Program-made: the position numbers and the translations under genes | Assembly: GCA_963675365.2 (NCBI GenBank) | Contig: CAXXVA010000003.1 | Span: 992,001 to 1,056,000 of the forward strand | Direction: 5' to 3' | Source of the DNA: CAXXOK01 sp963675365 | GTDB lineage: Bacteria > Bacillota > Clostridia > Christensenellales > Aristaeellaceae | Length of the DNA: 64,000 nt | Part shown: positions 34,494-43,714 of the stretch, one piece after another | How positions within the stretch are numbered: the stretch's first letter is position 1 | How the letters are laid out: every line of letters starts with the position of its first letter | Notes under the pieces: generated by a model | The model's input: only the letters and a program-made list of their open reading frames with translations | Told to the model about the DNA's origin: nothing | The model's database searches: none

Positions 34494-37400
34494 TTATACC
34501 GGTAAGTTGGGAAACCAGTGCAGGAACGTCATATAGTCGCGGGATACCGTCATGCCCGACGCGTAGGGATAGAACATTATAAATAAAATCAGCGCGGCGA
34601 CGAGCAAGCCGATCATCAGCCAGTTTTTGAGTTTCTCGCTCTTTAAATAACTTGCAATCAGCATCGTTGCCAAAATGATGAACGGAAGGCTCGCGAAGTA
34701 ATGGTAGATGAACATGGAGCGCGGCACCAGCACCCACGGCAGGTACTGCGCCAAAAAGCTGATGGCGATGATGGCGAGCACGGGCTGATCGGGCCGGTTC
34801 TGTAAGCCGCCGCGGCGCCAGGCGTACTTTTTAATCAGCAGTACGAACACCGTAATTATCGAAAGCGCGCCCATATAGAACACCGCCGGATTGCCAAGAC
34901 AGACAATGTTGGCGCCGAAGCCGGAGGCAACGAAGGCGTCCTTGGCGTACCACATGGGTTTTAAAATCAGCGGCCACTGCCACCAGGGCGAGTAGAAGGG
35001 ATGGTCCATCCCAAGTCCCGGCGTGGAATGATAGGACAGCATCCCCTGCTGGGCGCGGATAATACGCTGCAGAGTCACCGGGCCGGTCGGCGACAGGTAC
35101 GGAATGTAGCTCAGGTAATAGATCGCCGCCGGGATAACGAGGAAGAACAGCACGCAGAAGGCAAGCGTCGTGAAGATGCGCTTCAGCATCAGCTTGCGCG
35201 CCGCCATGACCCTGTCTTTTTCGTCCCGCTTCAGTTTATCCGTATCTAAATCGAAAGCGGTCAGGCCGGAACGGAACTGCCGGTACATAGCGTAGAAGAA
35301 CAGTACGAACAGTCCCGCGCCGGCGTAAAGCCCTATCCACTTGGATGCGATGGCGCAGCCGATGAACACCCCGGACAGAAGCAGCGGAACCAGCGATTTG
35401 AGATACGCTTTGATCAGCACGCGGGGTTTCCCCGGGGACGCGATAAACGGATCCGCGAGGATATATCGCGCCATGCACAGATAAGACAGGATGATAAACA
35501 GGGTCGGGAACGAGTCGATGGTTGCGATCCGCGTTTGTGTGAAGTGCATCAGATCCAGCGACATCAGCATCATCGCAAACGCGGCGAACTTTCGCCTACC
35601 GGTGAGCTGCATGCCAAACAGGTACATCGCGGGCAGCATCAACGCGCCGAACAGCGCGCCCATAAACCGCCACCCAAACGGCGTCATGCCGAAGATCGCG
35701 ATGCCGACGGACATAATCTCCTTGCCAAGCGGCGGATGCGTGGTTTCATACGGCGACAGGCCGTGCAGGTGCTCATACGCGGTGCGGGCGTGGTAAATCT
35801 CGTCGAAATACGTACCGTTGAACCATCCGGGTTCGCCGGTGATGGTCTCCTGCTCGTCGATCAGGTTTTCGGGCATACCGGGCAGAAGCGCGTTCTCCGG
35901 GTATGAATAGCCGGTCAGTGCTACGGGGATACGGTCGCCGTTTTCATCCCGAAGGACGATTTCCCACAGGTTCAGACCCGCGAATTCGGCATTTAAACGC
36001 AGGTATTTGCCCGTAAACCACACGATGTTTGCTTCGCTGTCGGCGGCGAAATCCTCGGTATTGATATCGTCGGACAGCGCGGTGGTCGCGTACAGCCAGC
36101 GGTAGCACAGGCCCTGTCGCATGCGGCAGATGGTGGGTTCCGACCAGGTTTCGCCGTCGGAACTGACGGATACGGTGAAGTTATGGTAGCTGACGCCAGC
36201 GTAGTATAAAAGCTTGAAGGTCGTTTTTTCCGGAAGCTCGAATACCACTTGATCCTCCGCGCTGCCCGATACCCAGGCCGTCTGCGGGGCTTTGGTGCTG
36301 CCAAGGTTCGCAAACGCGACGACGCAGTAGACCGCGAACGTGATCCCCATGATCAGGTAATCGCGCGCTGAAAGGCGCAGTCTCGCGTCCTTTGGATGCA
36401 GCAGTCGTTCCCTGTGGCTCTCCACGCCTGTGAAAAGCTTGTACGACGGTTTTTCCATCGCCCTGGACGGCTTCAGGCCCGTAAAGGCGATGATCGCCGC
36501 ATATCCGCACAGAATCAGATTTGCGATACTGAGCAGAATATTCACTGTGCTTGTGTCCGAATTGAGATGCCCCATCGACGCGCCAAGCAGCATGGAATTG
36601 TCCAGCACGATGGCGATGTTGATAAACATCGTCGCCGAAAGCCCCGCGCAGAGCCACAGAAGCCGCCTGTCCTTCGTGCCGATGTAGGCAAGCGGCAGCA
36701 GCGCGCAGGCCTCGACCAGATAGCGTTCATGGATCTTGAGACCGAGTACATACACGCCGATCAGCATCAGCGCCATGTAAAACGGCAGAGCGGCCGCCTT
36801 GCGTTCCACGATGATCAAAAGCAGCACGGCGGTATAGATAAATACCATCCACATTGTACCGTATATCAGGAAGGTGCTGCGCCAGAAAGCGGAAACCAGA
36901 AACGCAAGTCCGAACGCCGCGCACAGCACGGCCAGAATGAGTTTTCGGCTGTCGTCTCCGCCGGTTTGCTTGTTCTTCAACCCTTTCATCAACTCCGCAA
37001 AGCGCGCACGAAGTCCCTGGAACCTTTGCAATACGCCGAGTTTCCACAACCCTAGCGACAGCAGCAGCAGACCGGTGCATACGGGCAGCCACGCGCCGAG
37101 TGTTCTGACAAAACCGACGTCTTCAGTCAGCGCGGACCAGTTTCCCCCCAGCAGGAAGCTCAGGTTTGCGGTATTGAGCACTGCGTAGTTGTAGGAAGAA
37201 AGCGTGTTTTGGTAAAGCTTCAAAAGCCACAGCGGATCGGTTTGCTTGAACTGGAACGGCAGGATGACGACAGCGGCCGCGACGATTGAAAACAGTATCC
37301 CCTGCCAAAGCTGCTTCCATTGCGCTTTGCGGGTTTCTTTCAAATCAAAAATCAGCGACGCGATCAGCCAGACGAGAGCCACAGGTCCGAACAAAAGCGC

Positions 37401-38666
37401 TTGTGGCTTCACCAGCACTGAAAGCATGTATACGGGAAGCGCGACGCGCCATTTTTTCTGCGCCGCCTGCATGGCCGCGATGATCAAAAGAAGCGCCAGC
37501 AGCGAGTCCACCTGCCCCCATGCGGCCCCGGTGACCAGTACCGCGGGGTTGAACGCAAACAATAGCGAAACGAACACCGCCGCCTTGACCGGGATGCGCT
37601 TTCTGGCATACTGGAACAGGAACATCGCGATGAACATATCGCTGAGAATGGGAATGATCTTGAGCATGATCAGCATATTCGTTGACTGCGCATAACCCAG
37701 CGCCGCGTTAATCTGCCCGACAGGCCAAAGCAGCAGCATGTAGCCGGGCGGATAATCGCAGAAGTAATCCGGCGCATAGAAATTCAGCGGTCCGACCGCG
37801 GCCATGCGTCCGCTCCACGCCGAGAAGCAGCCGATATCCACTTCGTAGCCGTAAATGCTCCCGGCCAGGATGAGCCGCAGCGCAAACGCTGCCATCAGCA
37901 TCAGCGCAAACACAGCCAGGACGGCATGATCCTGTTTGGGTTTGAGTCCGTCGCCGGCAAGCAGATAACGCGCGCTGAAGGCCGTCAGCCCGATGAACAG
38001 AAGCCCAAGCACGATGAACAGGCCCGTGGATTTCTGCGGGCCGTCCTCTTCCTCCAGGGCTTGCGAAGCAACGGCGCTTTCGCTGCTTGTATAGTTAAAC
38101 CAAAGATCGGCGTATACGTTCTGCGGAACGGAATCCACCTTTTCCACACTGATATCGTCAAAGTACGCCGTACCCCTGCTTTCGGTGCCGTAGCCGCCTA
38201 CGCGCACGCCGATTTCCACGGTAGTCTGCCCCGTATCGGTCTCGCCGTACCATTCGACGTATTTCCATTCCCCGTCCGTATCGTAAACGCCGTCCGATTT
38301 CGCGATGACGTTTTCCAGTGCGAAGTTCGCTCCGGCTCCCGCGTCGTCCATCTCCGTGACCAGAATATAGCCCGAAACGCGATATACGCTTTCAGACTGC
38401 ACGTTTACGTAGGCGACGAAGCGCGCGTCGTTCAAGTTCGCGTTGACAATCTTGGCGCTGTACATGCCGGAATGCGCCTGTTCGTCGGTGATCTCAAACA
38501 GTGTATTGCCGGCGACGTCGTTGTAGGATATCGTATACCAATCGGCCGGCGACCCTGAAGCGTTGACGTCCTCGAAACCGCCGTTTTTCAGCAGGTTATC
38601 CCCGTCCGCGGACGCGCAGCCAAACAGCAGCAGCGCGATCATCAACCCGAAAAGCAGTTTTTTCAT
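34494..38666 (-). CDS. 1390-residue double membrane glycosyltransferase with N-terminal lipobox and carbohydrate-binding modules
   Basis: Multi-domain surface glycosyltransferase. Residues 1-17 end in a lipobox (LLFGC, C17). Residues about 23-185 look like a CBM4/9-type domain (NLLKNGGFED, YFDDISVEKV). A helix near 212-235 leads to a first polytopic unit (about 240-745) of the GT-C fold with DIGCFSAWSGRMA and CDYPPGYML, like mannosyltransferase or DUF2029 proteins. Next, residues about 770-790 form a helix and about 800-925 a discoidin-like sandwich. The last unit (about 945-1390) is a PMT/GT39-type transferase with YFDEIYHARTAYE, whose Asp-Glu is the expected catalytic site, and ETTHPPLGKEI. 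It would transfer sugar from polyprenyl phosphate to protein or polymer outside the membrane. It overlaps rnhB by four bases, in the middle of a housekeeping operon. Confidence 0.85.
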   Translation of the reverse strand: MKKLLFGLMIALLLFGCASADGDNLLKNGGFEDVNASGSPADWYTISYNDVAGNTLFEITDEQAHSGMYSAKIVNANLNDARFVAYVNVQSESVYRVSGYILVTEMDDAGAGANFALENVIAKSDGVYDTDGEWKYVEWYGETDTGQTTVEIGVRVGGYGTESRGTAYFDDISVEKVDSVPQNVYADLWFNYTSSESAVASQALEEEDGPQKSTGLFIVLGLLFIGLTAFSARYLLAGDGLKPKQDHAVLAVFALMLMAAFALRLILAGSIYGYEVDIGCFSAWSGRMAAVGPLNFYAPDYFCDYPPGYMLLLWPVGQINAALGYAQSTNMLIMLKIIPILSDMFIAMFLFQYARKRIPVKAAVFVSLLFAFNPAVLVTGAAWGQVDSLLALLLIIAAMQAAQKKWRVALPVYMLSVLVKPQALLFGPVALVWLIASLIFDLKETRKAQWKQLWQGILFSIVAAAVVILPFQFKQTDPLWLLKLYQNTLSSYNYAVLNTANLSFLLGGNWSALTEDVGFVRTLGAWLPVCTGLLLLSLGLWKLGVLQRFQGLRARFAELMKGLKNKQTGGDDSRKLILAVLCAAFGLAFLVSAFWRSTFLIYGTMWMVFIYTAVLLLIIVERKAAALPFYMALMLIGVYVLGLKIHERYLVEACALLPLAYIGTKDRRLLWLCAGLSATMFINIAIVLDNSMLLGASMGHLNSDTSTVNILLSIANLILCGYAAIIAFTGLKPSRAMEKPSYKLFTGVESHRERLLHPKDARLRLSARDYLIMGITFAVYCVVAFANLGSTKAPQTAWVSGSAEDQVVFELPEKTTFKLLYYAGVSYHNFTVSVSSDGETWSEPTICRMRQGLCYRWLYATTALSDDINTEDFAADSEANIVWFTGKYLRLNAEFAGLNLWEIVLRDENGDRIPVALTGYSYPENALLPGMPENLIDEQETITGEPGWFNGTYFDEIYHARTAYEHLHGLSPYETTHPPLGKEIMSVGIAIFGMTPFGWRFMGALFGALMLPAMYLFGMQLTGRRKFAAFAMMLMSLDLMHFTQTRIATIDSFPTLFIILSYLCMARYILADPFIASPGKPRVLIKAYLKSLVPLLLSGVFIGCAIASKWIGLYAGAGLFVLFFYAMYRQFRSGLTAFDLDTDKLKRDEKDRVMAARKLMLKRIFTTLAFCVLFFLVIPAAIYYLSYIPYLSPTGPVTLQRIIRAQQGMLSYHSTPGLGMDHPFYSPWWQWPLILKPMWYAKDAFVASGFGANIVCLGNPAVFYMGALSIITVFVLLIKKYAWRRGGLQNRPDQPVLAIIAISFLAQYLPWVLVPRSMFIYHYFASLPFIILATMLIASYLKSEKLKNWLMIGLLVAALILFIMFYPYASGMTVSRDYMTFLHWFPNLPV

Positions 38667-39301
38667 CCGTCATTCTCCCCGGTGAATTTTCCGATAAACG
38701 AACGCCTGTGTTCCGGGCACGCGCCACAACGCCTGAGGGCTTGGATGTGTTCGGCCGTTCCGTAGCCCTTGTTTTGCTCCAGCCCGTACTGCGGATACCG
38801 TTGCGCAAGAGCGCATATCTGCCGGTCGCGCGTCACCTTGGCGACGATGCTCGCCGCCGCGATGGAATAGCTGACCGCGTCGCCGTGGATGATGGGTTTG
38901 ACGGCGAAAGGAACATCGAGCCCCCGTACCGCGTCCACCAGGCACAGGGTCGCGGGCGCATCGGCCGCCGCGCGCCGCATGGCGAGCTTGGTGGCGTTTA
39001 AAATGTTGAGCTCGTCGATTTCTTCCGCGCTGGCTTCCCCAACGCCGATAAACAGCGCGTGTTCCAGGATTTCGTCAAACACCTCGTCCCGCCGTTTCGG
39101 GGACAGCTTTTTAGAGTCGTCCACCCAGGGCAGCACCGGCGATTGGGGCATGATCACGCACGCGGCAACCACGGACCCCAGCAACGGGCCGCGCCCGGCT
39201 TCGTCCATGCCCGCAAGGGACGTGCCGAAGGTTTCAAAGGCACAGTCGTGCGCAACCAGCGCTTCGCTGTGTAAAAGGCGTTTCGCGCTCGGCTTGGTCA
39301 T
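38663..39301 (-). CDS. rnhB: Ribonuclease HII
   Basis: Cleaves RNA in RNA-DNA hybrids and removes single ribonucleotides. 212 residues. The catalytic DEAGRG lies in AGMDEAGRGPLLG; the further acidic residues are in CLVDAVRGLDV and AASIVAKVTRDRQ. The C-terminus has a CPEHRRSF segment. Its start overlaps the ylqF stop (ATGA) and its end overlaps the glycosyltransferase start. Confidence 0.96.
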   Translation of the reverse strand: MTKPSAKRLLHSEALVAHDCAFETFGTSLAGMDEAGRGPLLGSVVAACVIMPQSPVLPWVDDSKKLSPKRRDEVFDEILEHALFIGVGEASAEEIDELNILNATKLAMRRAAADAPATLCLVDAVRGLDVPFAVKPIIHGDAVSYSIAAASIVAKVTRDRQICALAQRYPQYGLEQNKGYGTAEHIQALRRCGACPEHRRSFIGKFTGENDG

Positions 39302-40161
39302 GCTTTTTTAGCGCTGCCGCCCACGGGCGGCTGTTCCAGCGTGATGCGCCCGAGCTTTCCGGCACGGAATTCGTCTAAAATCACGGCGCTTGCGCGGTCG
39401 TAATGCGAAACGCCGCCTTTCAGTAAAAATCCCCGTCCGCGGCAAACCTCATCCAGAAGTTCGATGCCTTCAGCGTCGGGATTTTTAATCTTGAAGCGTT
39501 CGGCTGTCGCGTCTCTTCGGTCTTCCAGCAGTTCCAAAAGGAGGTGGATGCTAAGCTCAAGCTGATCGTACACGGCGTCCCGGATGGTGCCGATATAGGC
39601 AAGCCGCATCGCGGCTTTTTTGTCGGTGAGTTTCGGCCAGAGCATACCGGGCGTATCCAGCATCTCCAGATAGGGGTTAACCTTCACCCAGCGGTTGGAC
39701 CGAGTAACGCCGGGACGGTCGCCAACGTCCGTGGTCGCGCTGCCCGTGAGGCGGTTGATCAGGGTGCTTTTACCTACGTTGGGTACGCCCACGACCATCG
39801 CCCGCAGCGTTTTTTTGATTCCACGCCGTTCCGCGCGTTCGTAAAACGCCTTGGCCGCCGCATCCATCATCTGCCGTACACGCTTGGTTTTCTGCGGGGT
39901 CGCGTCGTACGCCATCGCCTGGATACCCCCGTTTTCAAAAAAGCGCAGCCAGCGGTTGGTTGCGTCCGCGTCGGCAAGGTCGGCCTTGCATAGAAGCAAT
40001 ATCCTGCTTTTGCCCGCAAGCAAGCGGTCCAGATCCGGGTTGCGGCTGGAAAGCGGAATGCGTGCGTCGCAAAGCTCTACGGCGACGTCCGCTTTGGACA
40101 GCTGCTGTGCCAGCAGGCGCTTCGCCTTGGCCATATGTCCCGGATACCATTGTATTTCCAA
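39298..40161 (-). CDS. rbgA: Ribosome biogenesis GTPase YlqF (RbgA)
   Basis: Circularly permuted GTPase for late 50S assembly. 287 residues; G4-like LLCKADLAD precedes G1 GVPNVGKSTLINRL, followed by G3 DTPGMLWP. I place the start at a TTG (40161), giving MEIQWYPGHMAKAKR, the family's typical beginning, eight bases after GAAAGGGGG. An in-frame ATG 18 codons upstream (40215) lies upstream of the -10 box of a good promoter, so it cannot be transcribed from it. First gene of the run to hslU. Confidence 0.95.
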   Translation of the reverse strand: MEIQWYPGHMAKAKRLLAQQLSKADVAVELCDARIPLSSRNPDLDRLLAGKSRILLLCKADLADADATNRWLRFFENGGIQAMAYDATPQKTKRVRQMMDAAAKAFYERAERRGIKKTLRAMVVGVPNVGKSTLINRLTGSATTDVGDRPGVTRSNRWVKVNPYLEMLDTPGMLWPKLTDKKAAMRLAYIGTIRDAVYDQLELSIHLLLELLEDRRDATAERFKIKNPDAEGIELLDEVCRGRGFLLKGGVSHYDRASAVILDEFRAGKLGRITLEQPPVGGSAKKA

Positions 40162-40194
40162 AAGGGGCGCCCCCTTTCTTAGCAAGTCTATCCA

Positions 40195-40223
40195 ATTAAA
40201 CCATTGATTTCTCAAAATAGCAA
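40195..40223 (-). promoter_or_regulatory. Promoter of the ylqF-to-hslU operon
   Basis: TTGCTA (40218-40223) and TTTAAT (40195-40200) on the minus strand, spacer 17. The expected start point near 40188 gives a short leader ending in AAAGGGGGCGCCCCTTT, which can fold into a hairpin over the ribosome binding site. Confidence 0.7.
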
Positions 40224-40243
40224 GTAAGAATTCCTCTTGTTAC

Positions 40244-40272
40244 AAAACCCCGCAAACGTTTGGCTTGCAAGG
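40244..40272 (-). terminator. Possible terminator after rmuC
   Basis: Minus strand: CCTTGCAA, nine-base loop, TTGCGGGG (two G-T pairs), then TTTTG. The T run is short. Confidence 0.45.
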
Positions 40273-40338
40273 TTTTTCGAATATTGGCTAATACGTTTTG
40301 AAATACTTGAATTCCTTAAGGAAAACGCAATTCGGTAT

Positions 40339-41724
40339 TTATGCCTTCGGTTCGTCCTCCAAGGCATCGTCGGCATCCGTTTCTTCGTAGATGTCTCCAA
40401 GCAGTTTTCTGCTTTCGTCCTCGTCCAGCTCTTCCACGCTCCTTAGCTTTCGCGTGATACTGCGCGTGCGCACGAAGGCTTTATCGATGGTCTTTGAGGC
40501 TTGATTCAGCTTTTCTTGCGTGCTTTGGAGCACCTTGGAAAACAAACTGAAGTCGTTCTTCACCGCACCTAAAAGCCGCCAGACCTCCGCCGAGCGCTTT
40601 TCGATGGCTAGGGTACGGAAACCCATCTGCAGGCTGTTGAGCATGGCAAGAAGCGTGCTCGGCCCGGAGATCACTACGCGCTGATCCCGCTGCACGCTTT
40701 CAACCAGTTCGGCATTGCGGACCACCTCGGCATACAGGCTTTCCAGCGGCAGGAACATCACGGCGAAATCTGTGGTATAGGGCGGCTCGATATATTTCGC
40801 GGCGATACGCTTTGCTTCGGTTTTCACAGCGTTAATCAGCGCTGTGCGGGCTGCCTCGGTGGCCGTTGCGTCGCCCTGCTCGCTGGCCTCGGCCAGCCGC
40901 GCGTAATCTTCCTGCGGAAACTTGGAGTCGATGGGCAGGTATACGGGGTGTTCGTCCTCCTTGCCGGGCAGACACACCGCAAACTCTACGCGTTCGGCCG
41001 CGCCGGGGCGCAGCTGCACGTTGGTTTCGTACTGTTTTTCGGTCAATACCTCGCTTAAGAGATTCCCAAGCTGAATTTCACCCCATACACCGCGCCGCTT
41101 CACGTTGCCCAGCACGCGCCGCAGATCCCCCACGCCCTCTGCCAGTCTGTGCACCTCGCCCAGGGACTTGTACACCTGCTCCAGCCGCTCGCTGACCTGC
41201 GTAAAGCTCTGCGTCAGACGCTTGTTGAGGGTATCCTGTAGTTTTTCATCGACGGTCTTGCGCATCTCGTCGAGTTTCTTTTCGTTATCGGCACGCATGC
41301 CCGCGATTGATTTTTCGATCATCTCCCGCATTTCTTTAATGCGGGCCTCATTTTTGGCAAGTTCCTGTTCCAGCGTTTTGTCGATCGCCTGCATACGGGT
41401 TTCGAACTTGTTCAGGCTTTCCTCGGTAAAGCTGTACATGCGGGCCTGCCGGCCTTCCTGCGCGGAAAACTGGTTCACCTGATATTCGGCGCTGCGGTTT
41501 AAAATGCCCGAAATACTTTCGTTGATGGCATGCAGGGTGCGCAGAAGTTCCTCTCGCTGGCGCAGGCTGTCTTCGTTGATGGCGGCTTGCAGCATGCGCA
41601 GATTCTGCGTCAGATCATTTCCGCCATGCCGTTTTCGCAACGAAACAAGCGCTGCGATCAACAAAATAACAAGCAGCGCTAAAAGCCCGGTTACCAGCCA
41701 TTGCCACGGTTCCAACGGAAACAT
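40339..41724 (-). CDS. rmuC: DNA recombination protein RmuC
   Basis: 461-residue protein: N-terminal membrane helix (about 9-30, WLVTGLLALLVILLIAALVSL), long coiled coil (about 35-190), then the nuclease-like RmuC core (KRRGVWGEIQLGNLLSEVL, LPIDSKFPQEDY). RmuC limits inversions and recombination at repeats. AGGAGG lies six bases before the ATG. It follows recR after 14 bases. Confidence 0.95.
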   Translation of the reverse strand: MFPLEPWQWLVTGLLALLVILLIAALVSLRKRHGGNDLTQNLRMLQAAINEDSLRQREELLRTLHAINESISGILNRSAEYQVNQFSAQEGRQARMYSFTEESLNKFETRMQAIDKTLEQELAKNEARIKEMREMIEKSIAGMRADNEKKLDEMRKTVDEKLQDTLNKRLTQSFTQVSERLEQVYKSLGEVHRLAEGVGDLRRVLGNVKRRGVWGEIQLGNLLSEVLTEKQYETNVQLRPGAAERVEFAVCLPGKEDEHPVYLPIDSKFPQEDYARLAEASEQGDATATEAARTALINAVKTEAKRIAAKYIEPPYTTDFAVMFLPLESLYAEVVRNAELVESVQRDQRVVISGPSTLLAMLNSLQMGFRTLAIEKRSAEVWRLLGAVKNDFSLFSKVLQSTQEKLNQASKTIDKAFVRTRSITRKLRSVEELDEDESRKLLGDIYEETDADDALEDEPKA

Positions 41725-41738
41725 GTATGCCCTCCTGC

Positions 41739-42338
41739 TTAAATCTCCCGCCTGCCCTCCATGGCTTTGGAGAGGGTGATCTCATCGGTGTATTCCAAAT
41801 CACTGCCCACCGGTACGCCGTGGGCGATGCGCGTGACGAGAATGCCCATAGGCTTGATCAGCCGCGCGATATAGCTTGCCGTCGCCTCGCCCTCGATATC
41901 GGGATTGGTGGCGAGGATGACTTCGTGAATCGCTCCGTCAGCAAGCCGTTTTAAAAGTTCCTGGATGCGGATATCGTCCGGCCCGATCCCTTCCATGGGC
42001 GACAGGGTCCCGTGCAGTACGTGGTAAGCGCCCTCGTAATCGTGCATGCGCTCGATGGCCGCCACGTCGCGCGGGTCGCGCACAACGCAGATCTGTCCGT
42101 TTTTCCGGTCCGGATCGGCACAGATATCGCAAAGCTCATCCACGGCGTAATTGCCGCAGACCGAGCAGTAGCGGATCTCCTTGCGGCCCTGGTAGATGGC
42201 CGAGGCTAGCTCGCGCACATCCTCCAGCTCCATGGAAATGATGTGGTACGCAAGCCGCTGTGCGCTCTTCTGGCCGATGCTTGGGAGCTTGGACAACTGC
42301 GTCACCATCCGCGTGATAGGCTCAAGCGGTTTGGCCAT
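41739..42338 (-). CDS. recR: Recombination protein RecR
   Basis: DNA-binding clamp partner of RecO/RecF. 199 residues: HhH at the N-terminus (LSKLPSIGQKSAQRLA), zinc finger CSVCGNYAVDELCDIC, Toprim domain (ICVVRDPRDV, LATNPDIEGEATA) and Walker-B-like C-terminus. Three bases after ybaB, the usual order. Confidence 0.97.
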   Translation of the reverse strand: MAKPLEPITRMVTQLSKLPSIGQKSAQRLAYHIISMELEDVRELASAIYQGRKEIRYCSVCGNYAVDELCDICADPDRKNGQICVVRDPRDVAAIERMHDYEGAYHVLHGTLSPMEGIGPDDIRIQELLKRLADGAIHEVILATNPDIEGEATASYIARLIKPMGILVTRIAHGVPVGSDLEYTDEITLSKAMEGRREI

Positions 42339-42341
42339 AAT

Positions 42342-42683
42342 TTAGAACATGCCTCCCATACCCGGGGTGAGCTTGCCCAGTTCCTGCTCGCGGGCTTCCT
42401 TACCCAGGCGTGTCGCCTCATTAACGGCCGCGAGGATCAGGTCCTGCAGCATTTCCACGTCGTCGGGGTCCACGCACTCGGGCTTGATTTCGACCGACTT
42501 GAGCTCGCCTTTGCCCGTCGCCGTGACCGTGACCATGCCGCCGCCCGCCTGCGCGGTGTATTCGCGCTCGTCCAGCTCCGCCTGGGTTTTTGCCATTTGC
42601 TCCTGCAGCTTCTGGGCCTGCCGCATCAACTGCTGCATGTTTCCCCCGCCGCCGCCGAAACCGCCGAATTGATTTCTTGCCAT
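42342..42683 (-). CDS. YbaB/EbfC nucleoid-associated protein
   Basis: Small DNA-binding dimer, 113 residues. Typical tweezer protein: helical N-terminus (LMRQAQKLQEQMAKTQAEL) and the central strands VTVTATGKGELKSVEIKPE, with a Met/Gly-rich C-terminal tail. GGAGG upstream. Always paired with recR. Confidence 0.95.
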   Translation of the reverse strand: MARNQFGGFGGGGGNMQQLMRQAQKLQEQMAKTQAELDEREYTAQAGGGMVTVTATGKGELKSVEIKPECVDPDDVEMLQDLILAAVNEATRLGKEAREQELGKLTPGMGGMF

Positions 42684-42693
42684 GGTTTTCCTC

Positions 42694-43440
42694 CTATGCT
42701 TCCTGCTTCAAATTGATTTTCAAATCGCCCGATACGCCGGTCAGGCGCACCGAAGGCGCGGTTTTATCGTCCGTCAGTTTCACGCCGCTTACCGTTTTTC
42801 GTCCGCTTACCGACCGTACGGAAACGTTCAGCGCGTCAAGCTCCGTGAATAATTCGCAGTCGCCTGATACCGTGCGGAGTTCCACCTGCTCAAAGCCCGC
42901 GCTCATATCCAGGCGAATATCGCCGCTGACCGTGGTGAAGCGGTAGTTCTTCGCCGATACGTCTTCCAGCGTAATATTCCCGCTGATGGAGCGGCCCACG
43001 AGCGTTTCGCAGATCAACTGCGAGCCTTTGACGGCGCCAGCCGTAGTGCGCAGCGCGATCATACCGGCGGTGATCTGCGAAGCCTTCAGGTCGCCGTTGA
43101 TCGTCTCGATCGATATGCTTTCGCCGCCGAGGCCCTTCGCCTTCACCGGCCCGCTGATGGTGTTCAGCCGCAGGGTTTGATCCCATGTCTGAGGGACCCG
43201 CACGACGATCTCTATCCAGTGGCCGTGCGTAATATCAAGCGTCAGCCCATACTGCGGTTGTTCGATGATCAGTACGCCGTCTTCTTTTTCGATTTTCAGT
43301 TCCGATACGGTACGTTCGTCGCCCGATGCGATAATCTGAATCTGCTCGACGTCGTCGGCGAATATTTCCAGCTGCGCCCATGCGAGGCGCGCGTTGATTT
43401 CATGAAGCCCTTCCGTCTGAAAGCTTTCGTTGCGTTCCAA
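42694..43440 (-). CDS. DUF4097 beta-helix protein
   Basis: 248-residue protein without signal peptide or membrane helix. It consists of short repeated strands with a recurring TVSG/TISG/SVSG pattern, the right-handed parallel beta-helix of DUF4097 (e.g. NTISGPVKAKGL, TTVSGDIRLDM, RTVSGDCELF, RSVSGRKTVSG). Members occur near toast-rack/DUF1700 membrane proteins; here no such partner is seen. Start is a TTG eight bases after GGGGAGG. First gene of DUF4097-ybaB-recR-rmuC. Function unknown. Confidence 0.82.
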   Translation of the reverse strand: MERNESFQTEGLHEINARLAWAQLEIFADDVEQIQIIASGDERTVSELKIEKEDGVLIIEQPQYGLTLDITHGHWIEIVVRVPQTWDQTLRLNTISGPVKAKGLGGESISIETINGDLKASQITAGMIALRTTAGAVKGSQLICETLVGRSISGNITLEDVSAKNYRFTTVSGDIRLDMSAGFEQVELRTVSGDCELFTELDALNVSVRSVSGRKTVSGVKLTDDKTAPSVRLTGVSGDLKINLKQEA

Positions 43441-43502
43441 AGTGTGGTCCTCCCCGATTGCGGTTGATAGGTTCCGGCCAGAATGCCGATTGTTTCCACT
43501 AA

Positions 43503-43530
43503 ATTATACAGGTTTCTTATAAAAAAGCAA
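43503..43530 (-). promoter_or_regulatory. Promoter of DUF4097-ybaB-recR-rmuC
   Basis: TTGCTT (43525-43530) and perfect TATAAT (43503-43508) on the minus strand, spacer 16. Confidence 0.7.
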
Positions 43531-43714
43531 TGCGGATGCGGACGTGTTCTCCGCTCTGCGGTCCCTGTCAAGCCGCCGCGTACGGTTCCCAAACAGTTTG
43601 ATTTATGGTATAGTGGGCAAAGGAAAACAACTGTTCGGACGGAGGAAACCAGGAACCCGGAAACGCCTATTTGCACGGCATTTGTTCCGATTCCCGGCAC
43701 AGGAATTTTCAGGT

